Shown: one piece after another, positions 21,491-34,229 of the stretch | How the letters are laid out: every line of letters begins with the position of its first letter | How positions within the stretch are numbered: position 1 is the first letter of the stretch | Source of the DNA: Neoceratodus forsteri | Lineage: Eukaryota; Chordata; Ceratodontiformes; Ceratodontidae | DNA length: 64,000 nucleotides | Assembly: GCA_016271365.2 (NCBI GenBank) | Contig: CM057456.1 | Location: 663,861,501 to 663,925,500 of the forward strand | Direction: 5' to 3' | The notes under the pieces: model-generated | What the model was told of the DNA's origin: nothing | Databases searched by the model: none | Seen by the model: only the letters and a program-made list of their open reading frames with translations | Program-made: the position numbers and the translations under genes

Positions 21491-23308
21491 GGCAGCTTAA
21501 AACATAGATGGAATGATCTGGTTCTCTAGGAGGCAGACACCATGCAATGCTTCAGGGACGTGGGATGGAAGGCTGGTATCACCATGTACAGTGGTCATCA
21601 GTGGCAGACAGGTAAGCAGCACTGCACAAAGACACATGTACTGTACAGCTGTCATTGCCATGAATGTTGGGAGACATGTAGTAACCTTTATGTATACCTT
21701 CACTATCCCACTGATGTGCAACCCAGTGACAGCCAACTCACATAACATAGTAGAACTCCATGGATGCTGCAGTGACCATAGCAGAGGATGCAGCAGGGCT
21801 GAGCCATCAGGGTTAGTGTCATATACACTGTATGTACACATGCACAGTCCTGTGCAGTGCTGGAATTATGGCAGGTTATGTGGACTGCTAGTTAGGTACA
21901 GGGGGGTGTCTCACAGCAGCAGCAATACTAACCTGTTCACATTGCCAGTGCACCCAGACATGGTGTGCGTGGTCCCTGTGCCCCAATAGTAACAGCCATG
22001 TTGGTCCATGTACCATACACATGTGCCACAGGAAGCCAGCATACTGTGCTGTCCCATACTGCAGATGTAGGATGGTGTGGAGGGGGATAGATGGCAGGTG
22101 ACAGCACTGGGGATGTGGAGCAGAGACAGGGGCCAGTGAAGGGGGGGGGGCTCTTGTAGGCAGTGACCAGGGATCATACCAGGGATATAGAGGACTGCTG
22201 AACTGCATGGTATAGTCTGAATGTTATATGGTGGAATGTGGTGGAAGAAGATGGGTACAGGGGTTGCTGGGGTTTATTGACATGGGCAAGGCCCCTAAAA
22301 TGCTGTGGCTGCAGAATTTTGCACAGAACTTGCAACCTACTGAAGAACTTTTGCAATGCCACAGAATTCACTGTTCTTGGTGATTCTTTATTAATATTTC
22401 TGTTTATCCATAGAACCTGGTTCCCTTTCCCTCTTTTTATATCCAAACCCCCTCTATGCTCAGAATGGGATGTTATCAGTGATATCACATCATAAATTAA
22501 CTATTTAAATGGTTACATTCTGCCCCAGAAATGAATAGTCATTTATCTACCACAGTTCCCACTGCCACAAGCAGTGGCACAGTACATTAGGCATGGTGAT
22601 ATTTGCTCAACCTGCACTACAGCCTAATACAATTTTCAGTCCTACATTATTACACTAGGGCCAACTTAAACAAAACTTTGACAATAGTATAGAGCTGTTA
22701 AGTCCATACCTTACTTTGTACAAACTTATTTTTGCCTTTAAGATATAGAGATACCGTCTGAAATGAATAACTGGTAAAATGAATTAAAGTGTCATTTTTA
22801 AGAAAAATAATTATGCCCAGAAAAGTGGAATATAATAATGTGTAGACCTGTTGAAAGAATAGACCTGTTAAATAAATAATTGCGCTGTAAACATTTTTGC
22901 CAGGGTAATTGATTACATATTGTCTTTGGGTGATAGAATCACCTAAAACTTATGGAGAAATGTTGTGTGCAGGGCCAGCTGTTGGGCCAAAGGGTAGCAT
23001 GTTGTGTTCCCATGCCGGCAACTCGAGTTCAGAGATGAGCTCTGGGAGTTGGCTGGGCAGCACAAGGATTGGGGAAAACATCACTTCTCTGAGCCTGGAA
23101 ATGTATGGCACAGTGTTCTGTCACATGGGGGACATATTGTGATGGACCTGAGAGCTTTAATCTCACAATGGGTTCATATGCATGTCATAGCCTGATGGCA
23201 TTATGTAGTGTGTCAGGGAAGCAGGTTAGCAGGAAAAATGAGTTTTGCAATATCTCCTCTATTCTGTTTATTCCATTTCCAAAGGGACCTGTTTGAATGA
23301 GGATAAAA

Positions 23309-23311
<3 letters not shown>
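21491..23311. other. No recognised gene
   Basis: The first 700 bp keeps the CA/TG-rich character of H1 and may be its remainder. A G-run sits at 22,141-22,150. The rest is AT-rich with only short spurious frames. Confidence 0.35.

Positions 23312-23358
<47 letters not shown>
23312..23358. repeat. (CA)n microsatellite
   Basis: About 23 uninterrupted CA units. Confidence 0.97.
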
Positions 23359-23360
<2 letters not shown>

Positions 23361-23491
23361 TTATGTATGTTACAGACTGCATATAAATATATAAGTAATA
23401 CAAAGTGGGGACCTTACGAGTGGTGCAGACAGCATGAATATAGAAATATCTTATTTATCACATAAGGTCCCCTCTGCATATTGCATATTTG

Positions 23492-24380
23492 GGATTTTTC
23501 TGATTAGCTGTAACTTGTGTTAATTTCCTTAAAAGAGCTGTTTTTACTTAAAATTGTGGGTAATTTAAACATGTTTTGATGTGATGTTTGCTAGTGATTC
23601 AGCCTTTTCTGGGGATCTGTGTGGGCTAGACGCTTAGGCGCCTAACCCCCCAAACCCTCCCAGTCTTTTGTTGTGCAGATTCTTGTTTCTTGCACCCATT
23701 GCAGATTGCCTGCAATAGTGTCTCCTCTCACTGCCTTCTCCTCTGTCCCTGACTTGCAGCCGGCATTGCCCTCCAGCTCCAGCCGCAGAAGGGTCCCGAG
23801 GCCAGCGGGCCGGGCGGTGACCTCCAGCCGACCAAGAGTTCCAGGAGGCCGGGAGAAGCAGTGTGAAAGGTACGGGCAAAGCCGCAACCAATCGGGAAGC
23901 GACCGCTGTCTCTGCCTTGCTTCCGATTGGTGCGCCTTTCCCATTGACTTTAGCTGGACTCTGCAACACTTTTCTGGATGGATTTTTCTGATTAGCTGTA
24001 ACTTGTGTTAATTTCCTTAAAAGAGCTGTTTTTACTTAAAAATTGTGGGTAATTTAAACATGTTTTGATGTGATGTTTGCTAGTGATTCAGCCTTTTCTG
24101 GGGATCTGTGTGGGCTAGACGCTTAGGCGCCTAACCCCCCCCCAAACCCTCCCAGTCTTTTGTTGTGCAGATTCTTGTTTCTTGCACCTAATTGCAGATT
24201 GCCTGCAATAAAATTGCCTTCTCACTGCCTTCTCTGTCCCCTGACTTGCAGCGGCATTGCCCCTCAGCTCCAGCCGCAGAAGGGCTCCAGCGAGCCTCCA
24301 GCGGCGGCCCGGTGACCTCCAGCCGACCAAGATTCCAGGAGGCCGGGAGAAGCAGGTGAAAGGTCACGGGCAAAGCCGCA
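23492..24380 (+). repeat. Duplicated leader in front of LINE-C
   Basis: Two direct copies of a roughly 400-bp sequence start at 23,492 and 23,980 (spacing 488 bp). They share GGATTTTTCTGATTAGCTG, TTAGGCGCCTAACCCCCC and GCCGCAGAAGGG words and end near GGGCAAAGCCGC. An 88-bp linker between them holds inverted CCAAT boxes (23,887-23,931). The second copy runs directly into the LINE-C 5' region. I read them as tandem 5' UTR or promoter monomers of the LINE. Confidence 0.65.
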
Positions 24381-24924
24381 AAATTTTGCCCGCCCCCTCC
24401 CCTCTTGGTTAATTGTATTTATACACCTTTTCCCGCCATTTCTCTCATCCACTCACATCTAATTCCTTCTCTGTTAACCCATACCTACTCCAGATAATGC
24501 TAACTTGTTTCCTTTTGCTCCTTAGCCTCTCATCTCCCCATTCCATTATGATAATCATATTATACCCCTGTCATGACGAATAAGTTAATGAGTATGTTCT
24601 GCTTTCCACTGCCATCCACAATGTACAACCATCTATTCCTTATTCACTTTGAACCACTATTACACTGCAACCCTGGGGTATCCCACATAAAGCCTCTCTA
24701 ACAATCCAGCTCTCCCTAGCCCTTTACATGTATCCTGGATCTATAAAACCCTCTATGCCTGTCCATCAGACTCCTATGTTATGATAAAGACACACCTATA
24801 TAACAGCACCATCTCCCACTACACAGTGTGCATCTAGGATTAAGAGGAAATGCTCTGATCACTCTCTATCCCTATCCCTTGGAGCCCTAGTCAAATTAAT
24901 CTTCTACCTCCTTTTATGCATTGG

Positions 24925-25800
24925 CACCATTGAGATTAATCCTGGCCCCATTGTCAATTTATCTTCCCTTCTGAGCCACTACCATAAAAGGACTAAGTCT
25001 CATACATTTCAATGCTTGCAGCCTCCTAAAAAAGTTCATCTTAATACAGGCTTGGGTGGCACATACTCTTCCAGACTTCCTGGTCATCTCTGAATCTTGG
25101 CTCAGGCCTACAACAAAAGACAGTGTTGTAAACCTTCCCAATTACCAGCTCTTCAGAGCAGATCGCCCTTCCAGGGGTGGTGGGGTGGCCATATACATTA
25201 AGGACACCATCTCTGCAACCTGCCTCATCAACACATCTGAGCCAAATGAATTTGAATGTTTATCAATCAAAATTTGCCTTCCTAATTCGCTCCATTTAAA
25301 CTGATTGGATGCTATAGGCCCTCTGCAGGCCTTAAACTGCTTTCTCACCTAGGGTCAATTCTCAACCAAGGCCCTGAAGATACCGTCATCCTTGGTGATT
25401 TGAATTTAAACTGGTTGTCTAATGTATCTGCACCTTTGATAACCTTTTGTGACACCTATGGATTCACACAGCTGATTAAAGACCCAACTAGGATTAATCA
25501 AGAAATCTAGCAACAGCTCACTCCTGGATATTATGTTGGTAAACAAGCCTCACTTATACTCACATGCAGGAGTACTGCCAAGTGATGTGAGTGACCATTA
25601 CCCTATAGCTGGCATAAGATCCACACTCAAACCACCAAATCCTGCAGAATTTATCCTCAAAAGGTCAAAAGAATTTCAATATCTCAGGTTACCTCCATGA
25701 CCTGAGTACTACAATATATTGGCAAGATTTCTATCTTACAACCTCTGTTGAAACAGCACTCCAGACTTTAAAGGATATTATCACCAATGTTCTCAATATT
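24925..25800 (+). pseudogene. LINE-C APE-type endonuclease domain
   Basis: Begins at an IEINPGP motif (about 24,932), then HTLPDFLVISESWLRP, RADRPSRGGGVAIYIKD, VILGDLNLNW (about 25,384-25,413) and VSDHYPIAG (about 25,589-25,615), the catalytic SDH being intact. Frame changes near 24,990, 25,300, 25,505 and 25,620 break it into pieces. It is linked to the RT domain as one original ORF2. Confidence 0.75.
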
Positions 25801-27820
25801 CATGCACCTATCACCAGTATCAGAACTAAGGTAAAATCCTGCCCTTGGTTCACCTCTGAGCTTAAAGCAGCCTTGAGAACCAGAGAGCTGTCAGGAAAAG
25901 GCAAGAAAACAAAGGACACCAGTGATTGGCTAAATTTCAGAAAAGCAAGGAATTCATGTACAAAAAATAAGAACTGCCAAAACTGCCTACTATACAGCTG
26001 AATTGGATGCCTCCTACAATAACCCATCCAGACTCTGGGGTACAATAAAAGGACTTCTGGGCCAGAATTCTACTCCTGCCTTAACCACCAAATTGCTACT
26101 AAATGACACAGAAATTACAGGTAAACAAGAAATCTTAAATACCTTCAATGTTCACTTCACCACTGCTGGCCTAGCATTTGACTCATCACCTGCAAATATC
26201 CTGAGATCTTCCTTGAACCTGCAAACTACTTGGGACAAATGGCCACTTCAACTTTTTCCTTCATCCCAATATCCATGAAAGAAGTGGAAGATCTCCTCTC
26301 TAATTTAGACACAACTAAAAGTGCAGGTGCAGACTCCTGGATCCCTATTTCCTGAAAATTGCTTCCATGTCTTATCTGCCCCTTACTCATCTCTTCAATC
26401 TTTCCCTAACTACTGGATCCATTCCATCTACTTGAAAAACAGCTCAAGTAGTTCCATTACTCAAATCTGGTGATACTAGGGATCTCAACAATTACAGACC
26501 TATCTCCATCCTACCAGTACTATCTAAGATGCTCGAAAAACTAGTAAACTCTCAGTTAAGGGACTATCTGGATAACAATAACCTTCTAAATTCTGCACAA
26601 TCTGGATTTAGATCAAAGCATAGCACCATTACTGCCTTAGCCAAGGTAACCAACGATTGGCAGACTAATTTGACAAAAAAATTTTACCTGTGCTGTGTTT
26701 CTGGATTTGAGTAAAGCCTTTGACACAGTGGATCATGACTTATTACTCACCTCCCTTAACTCATTAGGCCTGGATTCCCTATCACTCAACTGGTTTAAGG
26801 ATTACCTTTCAGATAGGTCACAACTGGTTAGAAATGGAAATTACCTATCCACCTCAAAACCTCTGCTAAGAGGTGTACCACAAGGCTCTATTCTTGGCCC
26901 TATCCTCTTTGCTATTTATATAAACAATATTGATGCCAACCTCACTCAATCTAACATTCATCTGTTTGCTGATGATACTGTATTGTATGTCAGCAATCCC
27001 TCACCTTCCAAAGCCTGTGAACTTCTACAATCCGAATTCTCCATTCTGCAGCACAATCTACTTGACAAAAACTACTTCTAAATGCAAAAAACAAAGCTAT
27101 GTTCTTTACCACAAAGAGTTGTACTACCACTACCCCAGCATCCAACACCCTACATATATCCACCTTACTTGAGAGAAACTTGAATTTGTTGATAACTTCA
27201 AATACCTTGAGTCTGGATAGATAACAGGCTTGACTATTCTGTCCATATTGAAGAGTTACTTAAAAGCTAAGACAGAGGCTCGGACTATTTTTAGAATAAA
27301 ACATTACCTAAACAGTGATTCCAAAAAGGTTAATTCAGGCCTCATTCCTATCCCTCATTGATTATGCTGATTTTCTCTACTGCCATTGTTCAAGTCATCT
27401 CTTACATAAGCTGGACACCCTGTATCACAGGTCCATAAGATTTATTACTGACCTTCCTCCAACACCCATCATTGCTCCCTTTATATGGCAGTCAACTGGA
27501 CATCATTGCAACACAGAAGAAATAGGAATGCTGTTATCTGGATACTCAAAGCGTTAACAGGCAAACTACCGACCTATATCACTGATTGCTTTACCCAAAT
27601 TACAACCAGGCCATACACCTTAAGGATCAGTAAACTCATCACATTAAAGGTCCCCAATGCCTGCACCGGTATGGGAGGGCTGCTTTCAGCTATTCCTTAG
27701 CAGCTGCATGGAACTCTCTCAAAAATCCATGAAGCTAGATAGCCTACTACCTCTGGCATCCTTCAAAAGATTGTTCTCCTCTTTTTCCAGAGCTCTGCAA
27801 TTGCTTTTATAAAGCATAAT
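25801..27820 (+). pseudogene. LINE-C reverse transcriptase domain, frameshifted
   Basis: RT motifs are in order: [14 protein letters not shown] and [18 protein letters not shown] (about 26,490-26,545), [29 protein letters not shown] (26,698-26,739), RGVPQGSILGPILFA and HLFADDTVLY (about 26,958-26,987, the catalytic DD). The C-terminal part with RSIRFITDLPP follows after frame changes near 26,695, 27,080 and later. The longest open piece is 128 codons. Confidence 0.8.
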
Positions 27821-28188
27821 CCCCACCTATCTGACCCAACTAAACCTCCCTTTTCTATCCATTATATTAACTCAATTTCTTTCTCCCGAATCACCTATTA
27901 TATTCACTTAAAAACTAGTTTAGACCATATAACTTATATTTTAGGACTGCTATACCCTTTGTCCTCTTTTTTTCCTACAGGCTAAATGGTTCTATTGTTA
28001 CTTGTATATATGTAAATTGTTGTATATAATCATTTCATGCCATTGTATTGCTATTTATTCTATTCTTGTCTATGTAATAATACTTGTATCCTCATTTGTA
28101 TGACCACTCAGGTCCATCTTGTAAATGAGCTTTGCTCAATGATGTTCGCCTGAATAAATAAAGATTTTGATTGATTGATTGATTGATT

Positions 28189-30670
28189 TCACTTATGCAA
28201 TAGGCTAGGACCTCAAGGGATAGATCTTTTTTCTTTTTTAGGCATAAAATTATTTCTAGAAGTCTGTTACTTTTTGAACTAGTGTTATTGTGCTTTCCCC
28301 CATCCTGATTGCTATAACCATTGCCATGGACATGAAGTTAGGATAACAAGCTGGCACTATGATGTGGTAGTTTGTTAGTGCCACAGAACGTTAGCAGAAA
28401 TTACAAACCACTGCCACAGATGTTGTGCAGCAAATGGTTATCTTGCCACAGAACTTGGTCCCAATGTGCCGCAGAAAAGCAGGGGCCTTGGACATGGGTA
28501 GCTCACTGACTATGTGGGGGGGGGGTCATAGGACTCTGGGTCATAGACTGATGCCGAATGTGACATGGGCATGAGAGGCGAAATGTAGGCATGTGCCTTG
28601 GGGCCTAGCCCATATATCATGTACATCAGCAACACTGTGGACAGCAGCGGTGGCAGGGGTGCCACACACCACACATGAAGGGGCACGGGGTCATAATGTC
28701 TCAAGACATTATGCTGCATGCAGAAATTGCGCTGCCAGTACACCACTATTTTTGCATGTGGCATAATCTAGAGGTCAGTTTGATGCAAAGAGAGAGAGGC
28801 ATCTATTTGTACCCCCTAACCCCCAATAAGGATTCTGAATTGGGGTGGGGGGTGGGATAAGTTGACACAAAGTACAAAAAAAAAATGTCTGGAACCAGGA
28901 ATCAAACCCAGTACCAGACATAATACCTAGGTTCCTAGCTTCAGTGGCTCAGTCCATTGAGCCATGACAGCTGCTTGACAGAACCCCATTCCAACAGAGG
29001 TCTCATCCTCTACCTGGGATAGTGCAAGTGGTGCAATACTGCATATAGCGGTATTAGCGGTATTGCACCACTCACTGTAAATTACAGCACTATTCTGTGT
29101 TAGGCATAATATCGTATGCTATTAAACGTACAACATTATAACCTGGTATGACATGAAGGTGGGCCCTGTGTATAGGTGATGTACAGTATAGGATCTGTGG
29201 AATGGCAGGGTGCCATGCACACACCAGACAAGTGTCTCAGGATGTAACAATGAACTGTGACCAGCGACTGGGCATGGTGATGCATATAATGTGCATATCC
29301 TCCAGACAGACAGTACTGCATGGCAGAGGGGTGATGCAGCAGTCAGGCCGGGGCTGTGAACCTCAGAGGTATGGTCTGTACTGGTCCACATAGGTGTGCC
29401 ACTGCTACAGAGCATATTGTAAGGCTGCGGGACTGCATTGGGAAGGGTATGTACAGCAAAAGAGAGTGGTACCGCAACCCCTGTAGCTAATTTGGGTGAT
29501 GGGCCAATTCCCGGTATACAGTGGCAGGTGCTGTACTGCACAACCCACCTATGTGATAGAGAGCCATGTGAAGGTGTATGGATGGTCAATATGGCAGTTA
29601 CAAGGCCAACAGAGCAGGTTCTCTGGGGACAACACCATATGTCACCAAACAGGTATAGGCCATTGACTGCTGTGGGGGGGGGTGGTCAATGTAGGGACAG
29701 TGTGGTCATGGCAGACAAGATAACATTTACCAGTGAGAGATGATGTGTGTCTATATAATGAGTGGTAGCTGTGGTGACACAGTTGCACACCAACAGGAGG
29801 GACCTGCATAAGTGTTATGTGATGGTATACCTATACGAAAGGGCAGTGGACACATGAACAGCACACCAGCCACCATACCTCATGCTGACACAGATCGTGG
29901 TATCCAGCATGGTTGGACTAGACTAATGGGTATAGTGGCCATCCCAGGGTGATGGTGTCAAGGAGGGATGGGGTGGAGAGAGGGTAGTACCCCCAGTGGG
30001 GCAAAGGTAATGTACAACAGTAGGATGCTATAGGCAGTCTTGTGGGGACCCAGGTTATGCACTGCTGTGCATGTCATGTGCCAATGTATGTGCAACATTC
30101 CCTATCAATGTCCCCTGTGCAGCGTACAATAAGGCTTCCCAAATACATTGTCCATGAGCCCATCATCCACATACCCCCCCACCCTGAAACTCTACCCCCG
30201 TGCTATGACAACATCCAATATGAAGCCCCTGTCAGTGCCATGGGCTCCCATTTGTCTGACTATGACTGTCGTCACTATGGGGACTTCCATCCTGCGTGGT
30301 AGCACCAGCACGCTTACCCCACACTATGCATGTGTTGCGGAACTGTAGCTGCACAGCTATGGCTCACATGTGGCACATCCCCACATGGACACCCGCAGCT
30401 GTCTGGGCAGGGTAGTATTATGTCACAAAGCCCTGAAAAAACACAGTGCACAGTGTTTTAACATAGGTGCCCCACTGATAGAGCCTGCCGAGCTCCAAAA
30501 CAGTCAGTCCACCAAAAACAGAGTGCTGCTTAACCCAAAAGTAGACAGCACTGCGAAAGAGTTCTAGATAAGATTAAACTTTTATTAAAGTACAAATGCC
30601 ATCAAACACGAAACAGGTCAGCCTCACTAGGCAACCCACCCCTATGCTTCAATCAATAGATCCTCTTTAG
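28189..30670. other. No recognised gene; CA/TG-rich middle
   Basis: No domain could be recognised. The stretch 28,990-30,420 has the same word usage as the Harbinger relics and may be another decayed copy, but no motif supports this. An 86-codon frame ending at 30,302 (CYDNIQYEAPVSAM) looks protein-like by composition, yet I cannot assign it. A tRNA-like segment lies at 28,880-28,985. Confidence 0.3.
28880..28985 (-). mobile_element. tRNA-like segment (SINE head or tRNA pseudogene)
   Basis: Read on minus, TGGCTCAATGGACTGAGC resembles box A and GGTTTGATTCC resembles box B, about 55 nt apart as in a tRNA. The acceptor stem does not pair convincingly, so a tRNA-derived SINE head or pseudogene is more likely than a working tRNA gene. 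Confidence 0.35.
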
Positions 30671-31170
30671 AGAGCCCCTGACATTGTTAGAAAAACTTGG
30701 AAAAAATATGAGATTTACACAGTTCAGTTCATATTTCAGGTATTTTCTATAATTATTTACCTTTTTCTTTAATACAGAGGACAGCTGTACAAAAGAAGCT
30801 TACTGTCCCTTAGACTTTATCTGCTCTTTCTGCTATCCTACATATGACATCATAATCCTGGTTGTACCTGGAAACAAGCTTATGGTCATGATGCTTTTCC
30901 TGGTTACCAACTTTTAAATAAAGAAATAAATTATACCCTGTTTATGCCATCATAATTATCGCCACAGCAACAGATTGTGATATCATAAATAGAACTGTGA
31001 TGTCATATGTGGGCAAGCAGCCAGAACAAATAGGGCAGCAATCCTGTTTACATGCAAATGTCCTTACTAATAAAGGAGAATGAGAAATACAGAAACAATA
31101 TTAAAAAATAAGCTGACTTGTGCTAAACATTACATTTTCTCAAAGTTGTAACAACGATGTCAGGGGCTCT
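30671..31170. mobile_element. Short non-autonomous TIR transposon
   Basis: The first 14 bases, AGAGCCCCTGACAT, are exactly repeated in inverted form at the other end (31,157-31,170), with further partial matches inward. TTAG directly flanks both ends (30,667-30,670 and 31,171-31,174) and is a plausible 4-bp target duplication. The 500-bp interior is AT-rich and non-coding. The superfamily is not clear from the termini. Confidence 0.55.
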
Positions 31171-31479
31171 TTAGGGAGTGTACCCAATGTTTGTAATCAC
31201 CAATTTGTAATACAAAATGTGATGATGTCACTATTACATTGTTATTTTGATTACATCTATTGAAGGCTATTATTCTCCGTAATGCAAAGAAAATTTAAAG
31301 GTGCAGTGTGCTGTGCATTTCTAATCTCATTTATCTGTTACATCATGGGCCTACAACCTATATGAACAAATTCATTTAACAAATTTAAAATATTTATTTG
31401 CATTTAAATTTATTTTCCCAAACAACATGATAAATAATAATTAACTGCAGTTACTTCAAGGACTGGCTACTAAACCTTG
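31171..31479. other. AT-rich spacer
   Basis: I see nothing identifiable between the TIR element and the LINE-B leader repeats. Confidence 0.4.
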
Positions 31480-33670
31480 GCTACAGAAGGGCACAGCCTG
31501 CCCGGAGCACTCTCCCCATGATGACTCAAGGCTCCTATCCTAAAGTCTCGGCTACAGGAGGGCACACCCTGCCCTGGAGCACTCTCCCCATGACGACTCA
31601 AGGCTCCAATCCTAAAGGTAATTCACCAGTCCTAGCAACACCTCATAGCTTTGCATTCCTTTATCTGGTGTTCTAATTTTGGCGCCGTTTTCACCTGGAT
31701 CTCTGCCCTGTTTCAAACTGCCGAAAATGATTGCATAAACGCATGGGACTCGCACCAGCTGCTGTACTACTTAAACCATTATATTAAATGTGTGCTCACT
31801 AGGTGGGACTTTGAAATTTTACTACATTCTCTATCTCACTTACTTGAACGTGGCGCCAAAACTTGGATTTTGAATTTTTCTGTGGTTAATACTGAATTAC
31901 ACATGAGATTAGCTTGTAGTAACTCAATATCTATTTCTAGAAACAAATTAAGTTGCTGACCTAGCTGTACAGACCGAGAAAACTTTAAAACACTTTTTTC
32001 TGATTGGTAAAACCCCAGTAACACTCAATTTGCATCTCGGTCCGTATTTTAGCTGTTTCTCTTAATACTACTGGATGGCTGAACAGTGCTAGAAAGGAAC
32101 CCTGCTGCTAATAGCAAAGAGCTGCTGTAACTTAATTTACATAGCCAACAGCTTAGGAGGGAGACTGAGCAGCTAGTCGTGTACTGAATGCTTTTATTCC
32201 ACCTTCTGAAATCAGTACAAGAACTGATCGACTCGCTCAGCACAGTCAATGCTAGCAGCTGCTGAAATTTATTTCACTTCAGGAGACTGAAATTATCAGT
32301 TCGAACTGCTCTCCTCTCTCTACATTTATTAAGTTAACAGCTGCTCTATAACTCAAATCACAGCGCCAGCAGCTAAATTGTACTGCAAGAACTGCTCCGA
32401 GCTTGCCGGGTGCTGCCGCCCTAAACTACTAAGATCTAAACTGACTGCTGAAATGCACACACTCCGTGTAGAAAATGTAAGATAAATATAGAGTGATACT
32501 GAATCGGTCTTTGCCCATGTTTGTTTAGTGCATCACTTAAGTAATACTGCCTCAGATTGCTCAGTACCATATTTTAAAATGTTTTGAATACTGTGTGTCC
32601 CAGAGTTGTTGCACTGTATAATTTGTAATTTAGAGTGACTAAGACTTATCTCTCTGCCCTATCCCACCACCTACTTTGCTCTCTCCACCCCCTCCCTAAA
32701 AACTCTCAAATAACTGCACTTTGTCTCCTCCCCCTCCTTCCCTATATAACCAGTGTGGTCACCCTCTTTCTTTCTCCTTAGCCTCAGCTACAGGAGGGCA
32801 CACCCTGCCCTGGAGCAATCTCCCCACGACGACTCAAGGCTCCTATCCTAAAGGTAATTCACCAATCCCAGCAGCGCCTCATAGCTTTGCATTCCTTTGT
32901 CTGGTGTTCAAATTTTGGCACCATTTTCACCTGGATCTCTGCCCTGTTTCAAACTGCCGAAAATGATTGCATAAATGCACGGGACTCGCACCAGCTACTG
33001 TACTACTTAAACCATTATACTAAATGTGTGCTCACTAGGTGGGGACTTTGAAATGTAATTTAATTCTGTATCTCAGCTACTGGTCACTTACTTGAACATG
33101 GCGCCAAAACCTGGATTTTGAATTTTTCTGTGGCTAATACTGAATTACATGCCAGATTAGCTTGTAGTAACTCAATATTTATTTCTAAAAAAAAATTAAG
33201 CTGCTGACCTAGCTGTAGAGACCGAGAAAACTTTAAAATTCTTTTTTCTGATTGGTAAAACCCCAGTAAAACTCCATTTACATTTCGGTCCCTATTTTAG
33301 CAGTTCTTCTTAATACCACTGGATGGCTGAACAGTGCTAGAAAGGAACCCTGCTGCTAATAGCAAAGAGCTGCTGTAACTTAATTCACATAGCCAGCAGC
33401 CTAGGATGGAGGCTGAGAAGCTAGTCGCATACTGAACGCTTTTATTTCCCCTTCTGAAATCAGTACAAGAACTGCACAACTCTCTCTGCACAGTCAATGC
33501 TAGCAGCTGCTGAAATTTATTTCGCATCGGGAGACTGAAATTAACTGTTAGAACTACTCTCCTCGCTCTACATTTACTAAGTGAGCAGCTGCTCTATAAT
33601 TCAAATCACAGCGCCAGCAGCTGAATTGTACTGCAAGAACTGCTCCGAGCTTGCCAGGTGCTGCTTCCCC
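31480..33670 (+). repeat. Tandem 1.24-kb leader repeats in front of LINE-B
   Basis: GCTACAGGAG followed by GGCACACCCTGCCCTGGAGCA-like sequence starts at 31,551 and again at 32,787, a 1236-bp period. The two units are highly similar over about 880 bp, to near 33,665, after which the second runs on towards the LINE. A further 71-bp partial repeat of the unit start lies at 31,481. The end of unit 1 (32,640-32,786) is pyrimidine-rich with a TATATAA (about 32,742-32,748). I read these as tandem 5' UTR or promoter units of LINE-B. Confidence 0.65.
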
Positions 33671-34229
33671 GCAGTCACTACGCTACTGCTCCCCACCCAC
33701 CCCCACCACTCCTACCCTTAGCCGCACTGGTTAATATAGGGTGAGGCTTAGCGTAGACCACTTCCAGAAGTAAATTAACTTTCTCCTTACTTCACCATTG
33801 GCAGATTATATTTCTTGACTGCTAGAGGGCACCTGGTACTTGTTTCCATCTTTCTTGCTCCCTTATCATAACTCTGCTAGCAAATAACTTTATTATTTCC
33901 AAATCGAGTCTCCCTCCTACACACCCCACTTCATGACCCAATCATTTAAAATCAACATGGCCAGAAATCCTTGTACAATATTCCAGCTAGTTTCTATTTT
34001 TCTACCCTCATATGGTTCCCTTTATCATACTACCCACCAACCAGGAACCATCATAACACCTACCTTCATGTCTCTGGGGCTCTCCATTATGCGTATGCCA
34101 CTTCAAATGCCCAGTGACACGTCCCCACTTCTTATCCATTACAAGTTCATCTACACTTAGCCTATACTCTACATAAATCCTTACTGCTAAACCCCACTCT
34201 GGCTACCCCTTTCATCCATAGCAAGCTGT

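Larger units (their letters stand above)
24381..28188 (+). mobile_element. LINE-C, nearly full-length non-LTR retrotransposon
   Basis: An L2/CR1/Rex-group LINE with a 5' region from 24,381, endonuclease, RT and a 3' UTR. The 3' UTR has a stem-loop (GAGCTTTGCTC, about 28,127-28,137), then GAATAAATAAAG and a (TGAT)n tail at 28,167-28,188. It is closely similar in layout to LINE-A and LINE-B. ORF2 carries several stops and frameshifts, so it is not autonomous now. Confidence 0.8.

Noticed and set aside
30042..30302. 86-codon frame as an exon
   Set aside because: The composition looks protein-like and a weak acceptor precedes it, but I recognise no family and no partner exons, so it is left unassigned.
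30474..30615. Hammerhead ribozyme or Penelope-like terminus (CTGATAGAG ... CGAAAC)
   Set aside because: The two core strands are about 130 nt apart, the first is not the canonical CTGATGA, and I found no enclosing stems or Penelope RT.
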